Part shown: in pieces, positions 50,281-58,909 of the stretch
How the letters are laid out: the number at the start of each line of letters is the position of its first letter
Position numbering within the stretch: the first letter of the stretch is position 1
Source of the DNA: Streptococcus suis
GTDB taxonomy: Bacteria; Bacillota; Bacilli; Lactobacillales; Streptococcaceae
Assembly (NCBI GenBank): GCA_002831545.1
Contig: CP025095.1
Location: forward strand, 868,001-932,000
Direction: 5' to 3'
Length of the DNA stretch: 64,000 nucleotides
Made by a program: the position numbers and the translations under genes
Notes under the pieces: generated by a model
Seen by the model: the letters and a program-made list of their open reading frames with translations, nothing else
Database searches by the model: none
What the model was told of the DNA's origin: nothing

Positions 50281-51515
50281 TTGAAAAATATAATCTCTAT
50301 CTGGAAAAAGATGAGTTTAATACGGAAAATCAGTATTGGGGTAGTATTAGGATTAGTCTTGGGATTGAGTGTTCCACAGTTCACGATGATTTCTCTCTTT
50401 GGTAGTCTATTTGTAGGAGCATTGAAAGCTATAGCCCCTCTTTTGGTTCTGACCTTGGTAGCACATGCTCTATCACAAGCTCCTGCTGGTCAAAAATCGA
50501 ATATGAGGACAGTTATCTGCTTGTATCTATTTGGTACTTTTGCTGCGGCCTTCATTGCTGTAGGAGCAAGCTATTTATTCCCTATTAAACTGGTTCTTTC
50601 TACTACAACGACTACGGACATTACTCCTCCACAAGGGATTTCTGAAGTATTCCAAGATTTGTTATTGAAAATAGTCGACAATCTGGTCAATGCTCTTGCA
50701 ACGGCTAATTATATTGGTGTTTTGACATGGGCGGCAGTGTTTGGCTTGGCCTTTCGTCGTGCAAGCAAGACAACCAAAGATTTATTGAAATCTGCGGCAG
50801 AAGTGACTTCTAAAGTTGTAGGCTGGATTATTGGTCTGGCACCATTTGGTATCATGGGCTTGGTTTTCGATACCATTGCAAATAATGGTCTGACAGCTTT
50901 AAAAGACTATGGTTTACTGCTATTACTCTTGGTTGGAAGCATGTTTTTTGTTGCGCTTGTTGTCAATACCTTGATTGCTTTTTTTGTAATGAAAAAAATC
51001 CTTACCCGCTGGTATTTGAATGTCTTCGAGTTAGTGGGGTTACGGCATTTTTTACAAGAAGTTCAGCAGCTAATATTCCTGTCAATATGCAGCTCTGCAA
51101 ACGTTTAGGAGTGGATCCAGATACATACTCAGTATCCATTCCGCTCGGTGCCACAAATAATATGGCAGGAGCTGCCATTACCATCAATATTTTGACAATG
51201 GCTGCAGTACATACACTTGGTATCACAGTTGATTTCAGTTCGGCCCTTCTTTTATCTGTTGTCGCATCTCTATCAGCTGCAGGAGCATCTGGGGTAGCAG
51301 GTGGCTCGCTTCTCTTCTCCTCTCCTCTCCTCTCCTCTCCTCTCCTCATTCCAGTAGCATGTAGCCTATTTGGTATTCCAAATGAAATCGCCATGCAGGT
51401 TGTTGGAGTAGGATTTGTAGTCGGAGTGATTCAAGATTCTTGTGAAACAGCCCTCAATTCATCAACCGATGTTTTGTTTACAGTTGTAGCAGAACGATCT
51501 ACTTGGAAAAAATAG
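50281..51515 (+). pseudogene. sstT: Na+/serine-threonine symporter SstT, frameshifted
   Basis: Translation should start at TTG 50281, 7 bp after TTGGAGGT. The first frame gives a normal SstT start and membrane helices up to FVMKK. Then a tract of seven A (50992-50998) shifts the frame: with eight A the next residues would be [21 protein letters not shown], the conserved SstT sequence; as written translation ends at the TAG at 51106-51108. The rest (from [13 protein letters not shown] to about 51515) is intact in the other frame. A 30-bp insertion of six TCTCC units in GGSLL...IPVACSLFG adds ten residues there. The family takes up serine and threonine with sodium. It may be phase-variable, a true null or a homopolymer error. 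Confidence 0.8.
51316..51345 (+). repeat. (TCTCC)6 simple sequence repeat within sstT
   Basis: Six perfect pentanucleotides follow an imperfect unit (tctct, 51311-51315). The 30-bp tract keeps the reading frame; gain or loss of one unit would shift it. Confidence 0.95.
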
Positions 51516-51519
51516 AAAG

Positions 51520-51545
51520 AAGTTGGGAGACCAACTTTTTTTCTT
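51520..51545 (+). terminator. Terminator of sstT
   Basis: AAGTTGG (51520-51526) pairs with CCAACTT (51531-51537) followed by a T run. Confidence 0.85.
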
Positions 51546-51609
51546 CGCTTTACTTCTGAAATCTCTTTCATTTTATGATAAAATAGACTTACTTTGATAT
51601 AGTCTTTTG

Positions 51610-51808
51610 GTTTACTTTTAGAACTACCTTCAAAGGTTCGGGGAACCTTTGAAGGTCGGAGATGAAACAAACAGAGTTTGTGTCCACAGCCGCAGGCATA
51701 ACTGGCGTTAGGCAAGGTGAGTTCAAACACTCCAGTGGAGTGTTTGAAGTTGGAAATAAGGAAACGATGTTTCCTCGCTCGTCGAAGTAATAAAAGATAA
51801 ACCAAATG
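51610..51808. repeat. Mosaic repeat, copy F, with clear terminal inverted repeats
   Basis: gtttacttttag (51610-51621) and taaaagataaac (51791-51802) are inverted repeats with a single-base gap. Inside are the palindromes aaaggttcggggaaccttt and aacactccagtggagtgtt. It lies directly upstream of pepV, ending about 22 bp before that gene. Confidence 0.75.
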
Positions 51809-51830
51809 ACGATACTGAAAAGGAGAACAA

Positions 51831-53231
51831 ATGACAGTTAATTTTAGAGCAGAGTTTGACAAACGCAAAGATGAGTTTCTAGCGGACCTCTTTGACCTCT
51901 TACGCATCAATTCTGAGCGTGACGACAGCCAGGCAGATGCCCAGCATCCATTTGGTCCTGGACCAGTGCGTGCCTTGGACAAGTTCCTGGAAATTGCTCA
52001 GCGTGATGGCTATCCAACTAAAAATGTCGATAACTACGCAGGTCACTTTGAATTTGGCGAGGGCGACGAAGTCCTTGGTATCTTTGGTCACTTGGACGTG
52101 GTGCCAGCAGGAAGCGGTTGGAACACCGACCCTTACGAGCCGCAAATCATTGACGGCAAGCTCTTTGCCCGCGGATCTTCTGATGACAAGGGACCGACCA
52201 TGGCTTGTTACTACGGCTTGAAAATCATCAAGGAGTTGGGCCTTCCGACCTCTAAAAAAGTCCGTTTCATCGTCGGTACCGACGAAGAGTCAGGCTGGGC
52301 AGACATGGATTACTACTTCGAGCATGTCGGTCTCCCATTACCAGATTTCGGATTTTCTCCAGACGCTGAGTTCCCGATTATCAACGGCGAAAAGGGCAAT
52401 ATCACAGCTTATCTTCATTTTGCAGGGGAAAATAGCGGAGCTGCTAAACTGCATTCCTTCACAGGCGGCCTGCGTGAGAACATGGTGCCTGAGTCTGCGA
52501 CAGCTATTATTTCTGGCGAACTAGCAGACCTGGACAGCAAGTTGGCAGATTTCACAGCTGCTTACGGCTTAAAAGCTGACGCGGAAACTCTTGAAAACGG
52601 TCAAGTTCAAGTGACCGTCATCGGAAAATCAGCCCACGGTTCAACCCCAGAAGAAGGGGTCAACGGAGCAACCTATTTGGCAAAATTCCTCAGCCAATTC
52701 GCCTTTGACGGAGCAGCAAAATCCTATCTTGACTTAGCAGGACAAGTCCTTCTGGAAGACTATGACGCTAAAAAACTCGGCGTAGCCATCTACGATGAGC
52801 AAATGGGTGCCCTTTCTATGAACGCAGGTGTTTTCAAATTTGACGAAACTTCATCAGACAATACCATTGCCCTCAACTTCCGTTATCCAAAAAATACCAA
52901 CCCAGAAACCATCAAGGCTGGTTTGGAAAAACTGGACGTGGAAGCTGTTAGCCTGTCTGAGCATGGCCATACCCCACACTATTGCCCAATCGATGACCCA
53001 ATGGTCGCAACCCTCCTGTCTGTTTATGAAAAACACACAGGCTTGAAAGGTCACGAACAAGTAATCGGTGGAGGAACATTTGGACGCTTGCTCAAACGAG
53101 GTGTTGCCTACGGAGCCATGTTCCCAGGCGATGTCAACACCATGCACCAAGCCAACGAATTTATTGAAGTTGAGCAACTCTACCGCGCAGCTGCTATTTA
53201 TGCAGAAGCTATCTACGAACTCATTAAGTAA
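51831..53231 (+). CDS. pepV: Dipeptidase PepV (M20 family)
   Basis: The 466-residue protein is an M20 metallopeptidase: GHLDVVPAG (about residues 86-94) carries the first zinc-binding His and Asp, RGSSDDKGPT the bridging Asp, and DEESGW the catalytic Glu and a metal ligand. PepV cleaves dipeptides with broad specificity in the cytosol. A strong AAGGAG site precedes the start. It is a single gene between two repeat elements. Confidence 0.92.
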   Translation: MTVNFRAEFDKRKDEFLADLFDLLRINSERDDSQADAQHPFGPGPVRALDKFLEIAQRDGYPTKNVDNYAGHFEFGEGDEVLGIFGHLDVVPAGSGWNTDPYEPQIIDGKLFARGSSDDKGPTMACYYGLKIIKELGLPTSKKVRFIVGTDEESGWADMDYYFEHVGLPLPDFGFSPDAEFPIINGEKGNITAYLHFAGENSGAAKLHSFTGGLRENMVPESATAIISGELADLDSKLADFTAAYGLKADAETLENGQVQVTVIGKSAHGSTPEEGVNGATYLAKFLSQFAFDGAAKSYLDLAGQVLLEDYDAKKLGVAIYDEQMGALSMNAGVFKFDETSSDNTIALNFRYPKNTNPETIKAGLEKLDVEAVSLSEHGHTPHYCPIDDPMVATLLSVYEKHTGLKGHEQVIGGGTFGRLLKRGVAYGAMFPGDVNTMHQANEFIEVEQLYRAAAIYAEAIYELIK

Positions 53232-53235
53232 TACA

Positions 53236-53523
53236 TGAGAGGCTGGGCAAAAAGCCTAGCACCACTTTTCAGAGTTCGTGTCAACATCTCAGCGCAGTGG
53301 TTGATTGGCAGATTTGTTCGTGCTCAACACTCCAAACCTGACCATTACGACTGTTGCGAACAAAGTTCGCTTCATCTCCAACCTCAAACTGTCTCCCAGA
53401 CAGTTTGAGCTGTGCGGGGGTGGGAGTGAAACAGTCTGGGAATAGACTGTTTCAGCTCAACAACTAGAAATAAAGACTTGTTGACGAACTCTTTTTTTAC
53501 TAGTCGAGTTCTTTCCCACTCCC
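53236..53523. repeat. Mosaic repeat, copy G (full-length form)
   Basis: The left edge aggctgggcaaaaagcctag is a hairpin that may also end pepV transcription. The body carries cagagttcgtgtcaacatct, gtggttgattggcagatttg, gcgaacaaagttcgc, aaactgtctcccagacagtt, gcgggggtgggag, tgttgacgaactc, and it ends gtcgagttctttcccactcc. The ribosome site of the next gene follows within 10 bp. Confidence 0.8.
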
Positions 53524-53538
53524 TTTTTAGGAGGAAAT

Positions 53539-53997
53539 ATGGAACTGAAAGAACTTTGTTTTTCAGACATGGAAATGGTTAAAGAATTATTTTTATCTGT
53601 TTTCAGCCAAGAACCTTGGAATGATGATTGGTCAGATGAGGAACAATTAGATTGCTACTTAGGTGATTTACTGGGACATCCACGAGCCCTTTGTTTTGGT
53701 TTGTTTGATCAAGATAAGCTCATTGCCCTTTCCCTAGGTTACATTCGCTATTGGTATGAGGGAACAGAGTATCGAATTGAAGAGCTATGTATCTCTCGTC
53801 ACTACCAAGGCAGAGGAATCGGACAAGATTTCCTAAAAAGAATTGAGGAGCAGTTGGAGAGAAGACAGATTGTTCATATTCTTTTGCAAACCGAACGCAA
53901 CCTTCCAGCCTATTTTTTCTACCAAAAATATGGTTTCCGAACCTTAGAAGAAGATGTGACCATGGTCAAGAAAGTAGGACATCGTGGAACTTGCTGA
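53539..53997 (+). CDS. GNAT-family N-acetyltransferase
   Basis: The 152-residue protein has a GNAT fold with the acetyl-CoA loop RHYQGRGIGQDFL (about residues 89-101; Q/R-x-x-G-x-G/A type) and the C-terminal block YFFYQKYGFR. The substrate is unknown; members acetylate small amines, antibiotics or protein N-termini. TTTTAGGAGGAAAT gives a strong ribosome site just outside repeat copy G, which may supply the promoter. It overlaps the next gene by 14 bp. Confidence 0.85.
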   Translation: MELKELCFSDMEMVKELFLSVFSQEPWNDDWSDEEQLDCYLGDLLGHPRALCFGLFDQDKLIALSLGYIRYWYEGTEYRIEELCISRHYQGRGIGQDFLKRIEEQLERRQIVHILLQTERNLPAYFFYQKYGFRTLEEDVTMVKKVGHRGTC

Positions 53998-54586
53998 TAT
54001 TCGTCAAGCCATCATTGAGGATGTTGCTAACCGAGACTTTACGAACAAGGGAATAGACCCCCTTTTCCAAGCCCCTTCGACCGCAAAAATTCTCATTATT
54101 GGACAGGCGCCTGGCTTGAAAACCCAGGAAAAAGGGCGTTTATTTGACGACGCCAGTGGTGACAACCTTCGTCAATGGTTGGGCGTGGATCGTCAGACTT
54201 TTTTTGAATCGGGTCATTTTGCTATTCTTCCTATGGATTTCTATTATCCAGGAAAAGGGAAGTCTGGGGATTTGCCGCCTCGCAAGGATTTCGCTCCCAA
54301 ATGGCACCCGCTTATTCTGGACCAACTGCCAGAGCTTGAACTGACCATATTGGTAGGCAATTATGCTCAAGAATATTATTTGGAAAAATCCCAAAGGAAC
54401 CTGACGGAGAGAGTGAAACATGCAGATGATTACCTTCCCACCTATTTTCCGTTGCCTCATCCCTCCCCAAGGAATAATATCTGGCAGGCAAAGAATCCCT
54501 GGTTTCAAGCTGAAATTATCCCTCAATTACAAAATATACTTATGCAAATACTTGAAAAACAAGGTAAAAATGATACAATAATATAA
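53984..54586 (+). CDS. Uracil-DNA glycosylase family protein
   Basis: The GTG start at 53984 gives MELADIRQAIIEDVANRDF and overlaps the GNAT gene end. The 200-residue protein has the UDG-superfamily core: ILIIGQAPGLKTQEKGRLFDDASG (first motif GQAPG) and PLPHPSPRN (second motif, His of the active site). It belongs to the atypical small UDG-like group common in streptococci; whether it removes uracil is unproven. Confidence 0.8.
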   Translation: MELADIRQAIIEDVANRDFTNKGIDPLFQAPSTAKILIIGQAPGLKTQEKGRLFDDASGDNLRQWLGVDRQTFFESGHFAILPMDFYYPGKGKSGDLPPRKDFAPKWHPLILDQLPELELTILVGNYAQEYYLEKSQRNLTERVKHADDYLPTYFPLPHPSPRNNIWQAKNPWFQAEIIPQLQNILMQILEKQGKNDTII

Positions 54587-54619
54587 AGATGTTGTTTCTA
54601 CCTTCAGAGGAGGTGCCGT

Positions 54620-55405
54620 ATGAAAAAGTATCTGTTCTATTTATTAGGTTTCTTGCTTTTATTGTTCAGTCTAGGTCTGCCTAGCCTGGCACAAGCTGAG
54701 GGAATTCCAGACCGTCCTATTGCTACGACGGTGGTTGATGAAACCAATCTTCTTTCCAGTGAAACCATCGCCAGCATTGACCAGCTCAATCAGACTTGGG
54801 CAGCTAGCGAGCAACAACTGCAGGTTGGGGTCTATGTGACTGAAAGTCTTTCAAGGGATATTGAAAGTCTGGCAAACGAAACCTTTCGTGCATGGCAGGT
54901 TGGCTTTGCTGGGACAGACAATGGTATCCTCTTGGTGATTGCCATAGACGACAGGGAGTTTCGGATAGAGACCTCCGACAATGCTGCCACGGTGTTGACA
55001 GATGTGGAAGCCAAGGACATTCTAGATAATGCTAGAGAATTTTTCCGTCAGGAAGACTATAATGGCGGAGTGACCTACATTGTCCAATCCATCGGAGATC
55101 GCTTCTACGGGACTAGTCTGGGTCAGGAACAACTGGCAGCCATGGAAGAAAGGACCAGTGCGGAAAGTGATAGTTTTGTATTGTTTTTAATTCTAATACT
55201 AATCTTCATAATTTTTGGAATTATTGATAAGGCTAGCCGTGGTCGAGGCGGTGGTCCAGGTAATCTGCTTTGGATGTTGGTAGATGACCACCATCATTAC
55301 CACAACAATCATTCTTCCCATTCTTCATCATCTTCATCATCCTATGGTGGAGGTGGTTGGTCTGGCGGCGGTGGTGGCGGTGGCGGAGCCTCATCTGGTT
55401 GGTAA
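54620..55405 (+). CDS. TPM-domain membrane protein with glycine-rich tail
   Basis: The 261-residue protein has a signal peptide (residues 1-28, ending SLAQAEG), a TPM/DUF477 domain (about 32-160; VVDETNLLS and NGILLVIAIDDREFRIET), a membrane helix (about 185-203) and a tail rich in His, Ser and Gly ending in GGGGASSGW. This is the YgcG-type arrangement. In bacteria it often pairs with LemA, which follows after 15 bp. The exact role is not known. AGAGGAGG precedes the start. Confidence 0.85.
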   Translation: MKKYLFYLLGFLLLLFSLGLPSLAQAEGIPDRPIATTVVDETNLLSSETIASIDQLNQTWAASEQQLQVGVYVTESLSRDIESLANETFRAWQVGFAGTDNGILLVIAIDDREFRIETSDNAATVLTDVEAKDILDNAREFFRQEDYNGGVTYIVQSIGDRFYGTSLGQEQLAAMEERTSAESDSFVLFLILILIFIIFGIIDKASRGRGGGPGNLLWMLVDDHHHYHNNHSSHSSSSSSSYGGGGWSGGGGGGGGASSGW

Positions 55406-55420
55406 GAAAGGAAAATGTTT

Positions 55421-56002
55421 ATGAAAAAGAAATGGTTAGCCATACTAATCCCAGTTTTCGCTCTGCTATTTTTAGGAATGGGCGCAGTTGGGCAATACAA
55501 TGGCTTAGTTGACAGTTATGCTGAGGTTGAAAATGCGCAAGCCAATGTAGACACACAGTTGCAACGTCGCTATGACTTAATACCCAATGTAGTCGCAGCT
55601 GTCAAAGGCGCCATGGAGCATGAGGAAGAGATTTTCACAGCCATTGCGGATGCACGTGCGAAAATCGGTTCCAGCCAAGTAGGGACCAGTGACTACAATC
55701 AAGCCCAAAGCCAGCTGGATTCGGCTGTGTCTCGCTTGCTGATGGTGACGGAAAATTATCCGCAATTAACAGCCAACCAACAGGTATCTGACCTCATTAC
55801 CGAGCTAGAGGGGACTGAAAATCGGATTTTAGTTGCCCGCAAGGATTATAATGCGGTAGCAACTGCCTATAATAAAAAAATCAAACGGTTCCCGACGTCC
55901 ATCTATGCCAACCTATTTGGCTATGAAAAAGTAGAGCTCTTCCAGGCAACAAATGATGCGGCAACAACCGTTCCAAGTGTGGATTTAAAGGATAACGAAT
56001 AA
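55421..56002 (+). CDS. lemA: LemA family protein
   Basis: The ATG at 55421 lies 8 bp after GAAAGGA (55406-55412) and is preferred over ATG 55415. The 193-residue protein has an N-terminal membrane helix (about 5-22), then the LemA four-helix domain with NAQANVDTQLQRRYDLIPN and the late RFPTSIYANLFGYE motif. LemA proteins are membrane-anchored with unclear function; they are often found with TPM proteins, as here. A strong terminator follows immediately. Confidence 0.9.
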   Translation: MKKKWLAILIPVFALLFLGMGAVGQYNGLVDSYAEVENAQANVDTQLQRRYDLIPNVVAAVKGAMEHEEEIFTAIADARAKIGSSQVGTSDYNQAQSQLDSAVSRLLMVTENYPQLTANQQVSDLITELEGTENRILVARKDYNAVATAYNKKIKRFPTSIYANLFGYEKVELFQATNDAATTVPSVDLKDNE

Positions 56003-56036
56003 AGAACTCGGCTCAGGGAGCCGAGTTCTTTATTTT
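56002..56036. terminator. Bidirectional terminator
   Basis: A perfect 12-bp stem (56002-56013 with 56019-56030) is followed by TATTTTAT on the plus strand; it lies between convergent genes. Confidence 0.85.
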
Positions 56037-57110
56037 ATGGATTGATCCAAATTCCAGAAACGTAGTCTTCTGACAGAGTGGTCTGGTTGATAATGCTCTT
56101 AGCCTCCGTATCATAGATAAGGAGTTGATTTGCCAAAATAATCATTAAGCGCTTGTCATCGATTTGATGGATATGGTCGATGTAATGAGGACGGGGATTT
56201 AAGTCCTTCAAAGTATGATAGGATTGCTCGCCAGTTTGGGTATTGTAAATAGTAAAGGAAAGTGGGCTAAACATACCATTTTGATGCTCGATGAGAAGAA
56301 GGTTTTCGTCTTTGAGAGCATGGAGGGTACTTGGTGAGTGGTGCTCTAAAGTTACGGACGAAAATGTTTTTGTTTTTGTATCAAAGGCCAAGAGTTCGGA
56401 TGACTGTTCAATGTCCTCATACTCACTTGTTTTTTTCCCTAAATTTGGGAGATAGATGGTTCCATTGATCAAAAGCCCCTCTCCTGTGGCAATGGTATTG
56501 TCGTACTTAAATACCTCTTGTTTCGAAAAATCCTTCTTATCAAATATCACTAGGACATTTTCTTCAGATCCATCTTGGGTAAAATCTTTCACAAAACCAG
56601 TTAAATAGACTGACGTTTGGTCTACCATGACTGGAGCATTTGGTATGAAGTCATCGTTTAAAACGTGGGTTTGAATGGTATCAAAATTCCTGTCAAATTG
56701 CGCTAGTTTGTGATAGGGCCCCGCTGTATAAAAGTTTTGTCCATCTGTACCACTGATATAGCTACTATACTGACTTGGCTTTCGCAAGACAGTGCCAGTA
56801 TTGAAATCGATGGATATCAGATTGTCGTTAATGAATTTTTGCTGATCGTTGGCAAAGACTAGATACCGATTGTCTATGACATAATTTTCACCAGAGCCAA
56901 AATACCCTTGAGAATTCATCTTTTGGGTATGAAGCAGTTCTGGCTCTTGCCCATTTAGCTGAAAGGCTTCGACCTTACCGGGATAAACCAAGTAGAAATC
57001 CGCATTCTCAGTTAAGCCTATTTTGTTGTGCTGGTAGGCGTAGAGTTTCCAGCCAATAAAGGGAAAAACTAGACAGGACAGAAGTGTAATACAGATGATG
57101 ATTTTTTCAT
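56035..57110 (-). pseudogene. Membrane-anchored exported protein of unknown function, frameshifted at its start
   Basis: The long frame ends at 56035. The expected start is the ATG at 57110-57108, 7 bp after AAAGGAGG and downstream of a good promoter. However a run of six A (57107-57102) puts that ATG out of frame; with seven A the protein would begin MKKIIICITLLSCLVFPFIGWK, a normal membrane anchor. As written, the ATG yields only about 13 codons. The rest (about 345 residues) is intact: an anchor followed by an extracytoplasmic region with repeated YLV, ISIDF, LLAFDTKTKTF and LLIYD segments like a beta-propeller. The upstream in-frame ATG at 57198 lies in a terminator and is not credible. 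Confidence 0.65.
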
Positions 57111-57133
57111 GGAAAGACCTCCTTTCACTGTTT

Positions 57134-57162
57134 AGTATATCAAAATTTGTCATCTTAGACAA
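57134..57162 (-). promoter_or_regulatory. sigma-A promoter of the exported protein gene
   Basis: On the minus strand TTGTCT (57162-57157), 17 bp, TATACT (57139-57134). The AAAGGAGG ribosome site follows about 7 bp after the -10. Confidence 0.75.
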
Positions 57163-57186
57163 GAAATCATGTGTTAATATACAAAT

Positions 57187-57212
57187 AAAGTCATGCAAGT
57201 TTTCTTACATGA
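57187..57212 (-). terminator. Terminator of mnmE
   Basis: On the minus strand AAAGTCATG and CATGACTTT form a perfect 9-bp stem followed by ATTTG. Confidence 0.7.
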
Positions 57213-57221
57213 CTTTTGTTC

Positions 57222-58595
57222 TTATTTTCCAAGACAGAATTGGCTAAAGAGTTGGGTAATGAGTTCATCTGGAGCAGCATCCCCTGTTATTTCCCCCAAA
57301 ATTTGCCAACAGCGGGTCAGGTCAACCTGTAACAAGTCTACTGGCATGCCCATTTCCAGCCCATCGTTGACAGCTTGTAGGCTTTGGACGGCTTGTTCAA
57401 TGAGGGAAATGTGGCGAGAATTGGAGAGGTAGGTGGCATCTTGCTCGACCAGACCAGCATTTTCAAAGAAGAGTTGGTTGATTTTCTCTTCGATTTGGTC
57501 GATATTCTGGTTTTTCAAGACGGAAATGCGAATGACATCTTCAGGCAGTTGGTCTACTTCAATCTGCTCTTCCAGGTCGGTCTTGTTGAGCAGGACAATG
57601 CGGTTGGCCATATCGGAAATGGCTAGGAGGTTACGGTCTTGCTCGGTCAGAGGCTCAGATGCGTTGAGGACTAGTAGGATGAGGTCGGCCTCCTCAAGGG
57701 CTTTTTTGGACCGTTCCACACCGATTTTTTCAACGATGTCGTCTGTTTCACGGATACCTGCTGTATCAATCAGCTTGAGGGGGACGCCTTTGATGTTGAC
57801 GTATTCTTCGATAACGTCACGGGTTGTTCCTGCGATGTCTGTAACGATGGCTTTTTCCTCGCGGAGAAGGTTATTGAGCAGGCTGGATTTTCCCACATTT
57901 GGACGACCGATAATAGCGGTTGCGATGCCTTCACGCAGGATTTTTCCACGGCGGGCAGTACGGAGGAGATTTTCCAAAAGCGCTTGGAACTGGAGGGTTT
58001 TCTCGCGGACCAGCTCTGTCGTCGCCTCCTCGACGTCGTCATACTCAGGGTAGTCGATGTTGACCTCAACCTGTGCCAGCGTGTTGAGAATCTCCTGGCG
58101 GGTGTCGTTGATGAGCTGGGAGAGGGAGCCGTCAAGCTGGCGGACGGCATTGTGCATGGCCTTGTCGGTCTTGGCACGGATGACATCCATGACGGCCTCG
58201 GCCTGAGTCAAATCCACACGACCGTTGAGAAAGGCACGCTTGGTAAATTCGCCCGGCTCAGCCATTCGAGCCCCTTGGCGAATCAGGAGCTGGAGGATTT
58301 CGTTGGTAACGGCGATGCCTCCGTGGGTATTAATCTCAATGACATCTTCGCGCGTGAAGGTCTTTGGGGAACGCATGGCTCCGATCATAACCTCGTCCAG
58401 CACTTGACCCGTCGCAGGGTCGATGATATGACCGTAGTTGAGGCTGTGACTGGGTACAGTCGCAAGGTCTTTTCCTTTGAAGACCTTGCTGGCAATGGCA
58501 AAAGCGTCCGTCCCAGAAAGGCGGACAATCCCGATAGCGCCCTCACCGAGAGGGGTGGAAATAGCGGTAATGGTGTCGAATTCTTTGGTAATCAT
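57222..58595 (-). CDS. mnmE: tRNA modification GTPase MnmE
   Basis: The 457-residue protein has the N-terminal tetrahydrofolate-binding domain, a helical domain and an inserted G domain with [11 protein letters not shown] (about residues 227-237), DIAGTTRD and NKTDL, and ends with the conserved CLGK whose Cys is part of the modification centre. With MnmG it forms 5-carboxymethylaminomethyluridine at wobble U34 of some tRNAs. It is single and minus-strand, with the HsdR gene diverging from it. Confidence 0.95.
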   Translation of the reverse strand: MITKEFDTITAISTPLGEGAIGIVRLSGTDAFAIASKVFKGKDLATVPSHSLNYGHIIDPATGQVLDEVMIGAMRSPKTFTREDVIEINTHGGIAVTNEILQLLIRQGARMAEPGEFTKRAFLNGRVDLTQAEAVMDVIRAKTDKAMHNAVRQLDGSLSQLINDTRQEILNTLAQVEVNIDYPEYDDVEEATTELVREKTLQFQALLENLLRTARRGKILREGIATAIIGRPNVGKSSLLNNLLREEKAIVTDIAGTTRDVIEEYVNIKGVPLKLIDTAGIRETDDIVEKIGVERSKKALEEADLILLVLNASEPLTEQDRNLLAISDMANRIVLLNKTDLEEQIEVDQLPEDVIRISVLKNQNIDQIEEKINQLFFENAGLVEQDATYLSNSRHISLIEQAVQSLQAVNDGLEMGMPVDLLQVDLTRCWQILGEITGDAAPDELITQLFSQFCLGK

Positions 58596-58768
58596 ATATC
58601 TTTCTTTCTAAAATCGTCTTATCTATTAGTGTATCATGGAATGATAAAAAAAGCACAAATGAGGGATGGGAATGCATGCTCACTAAATCAATTGCTTTTC
58701 TATTCCATTCTAGCTTAAAATATGATAAAATAAACATACATAATCTTTGTATTTTTTTGGAGAGAGAT

Positions 58769-58825
58769 ATGAAATTTCTAAATAGATTTGCATATATATA
58801 TATATATATATATATATCAAAGTAA
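58769..58825 (+). other. Possible 18-codon leader ORF with (AT)13 repeat
   Basis: TTGGAGAGAG precedes an ATG at 58769. The frame encodes MKFLNRFAYIYIYIYISK and stops at 58825. An extended -10 (TATGATAAAAT, 58721-58731) lies upstream. The Tyr-Ile alternation comes from a perfect 26-base AT repeat (58792-58817). A terminator 36 bp after the stop and the hsdR start beyond suggest a leader peptide or the stump of a lost gene; translation is unproven. Confidence 0.35.
58792..58817. repeat. (AT)13 dinucleotide repeat
   Basis: There are thirteen perfect AT units. Tracts of this length are mutation-prone and could alter spacing or reading frame of the short leader ORF. Confidence 0.95.
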
Positions 58826-58860
58826 TTTAAAACTTTTTTTCAATTTCATAGTAAACAAAA

Positions 58861-58884
58861 CCTGCCAGTCTTGGCAGGCTTTTT
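58861..58884 (+). terminator. Terminator directly before hsdR
   Basis: CCTGCCA-gtct-TGGCAGG followed by CTTTTT. It ends 25 bp before the hsdR start, so it either ends an upstream leader transcript or attenuates hsdR. Confidence 0.8.
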
Positions 58885-58909
58885 GCGTTGTCGAAAGGCT
58901 GGTGTCTAG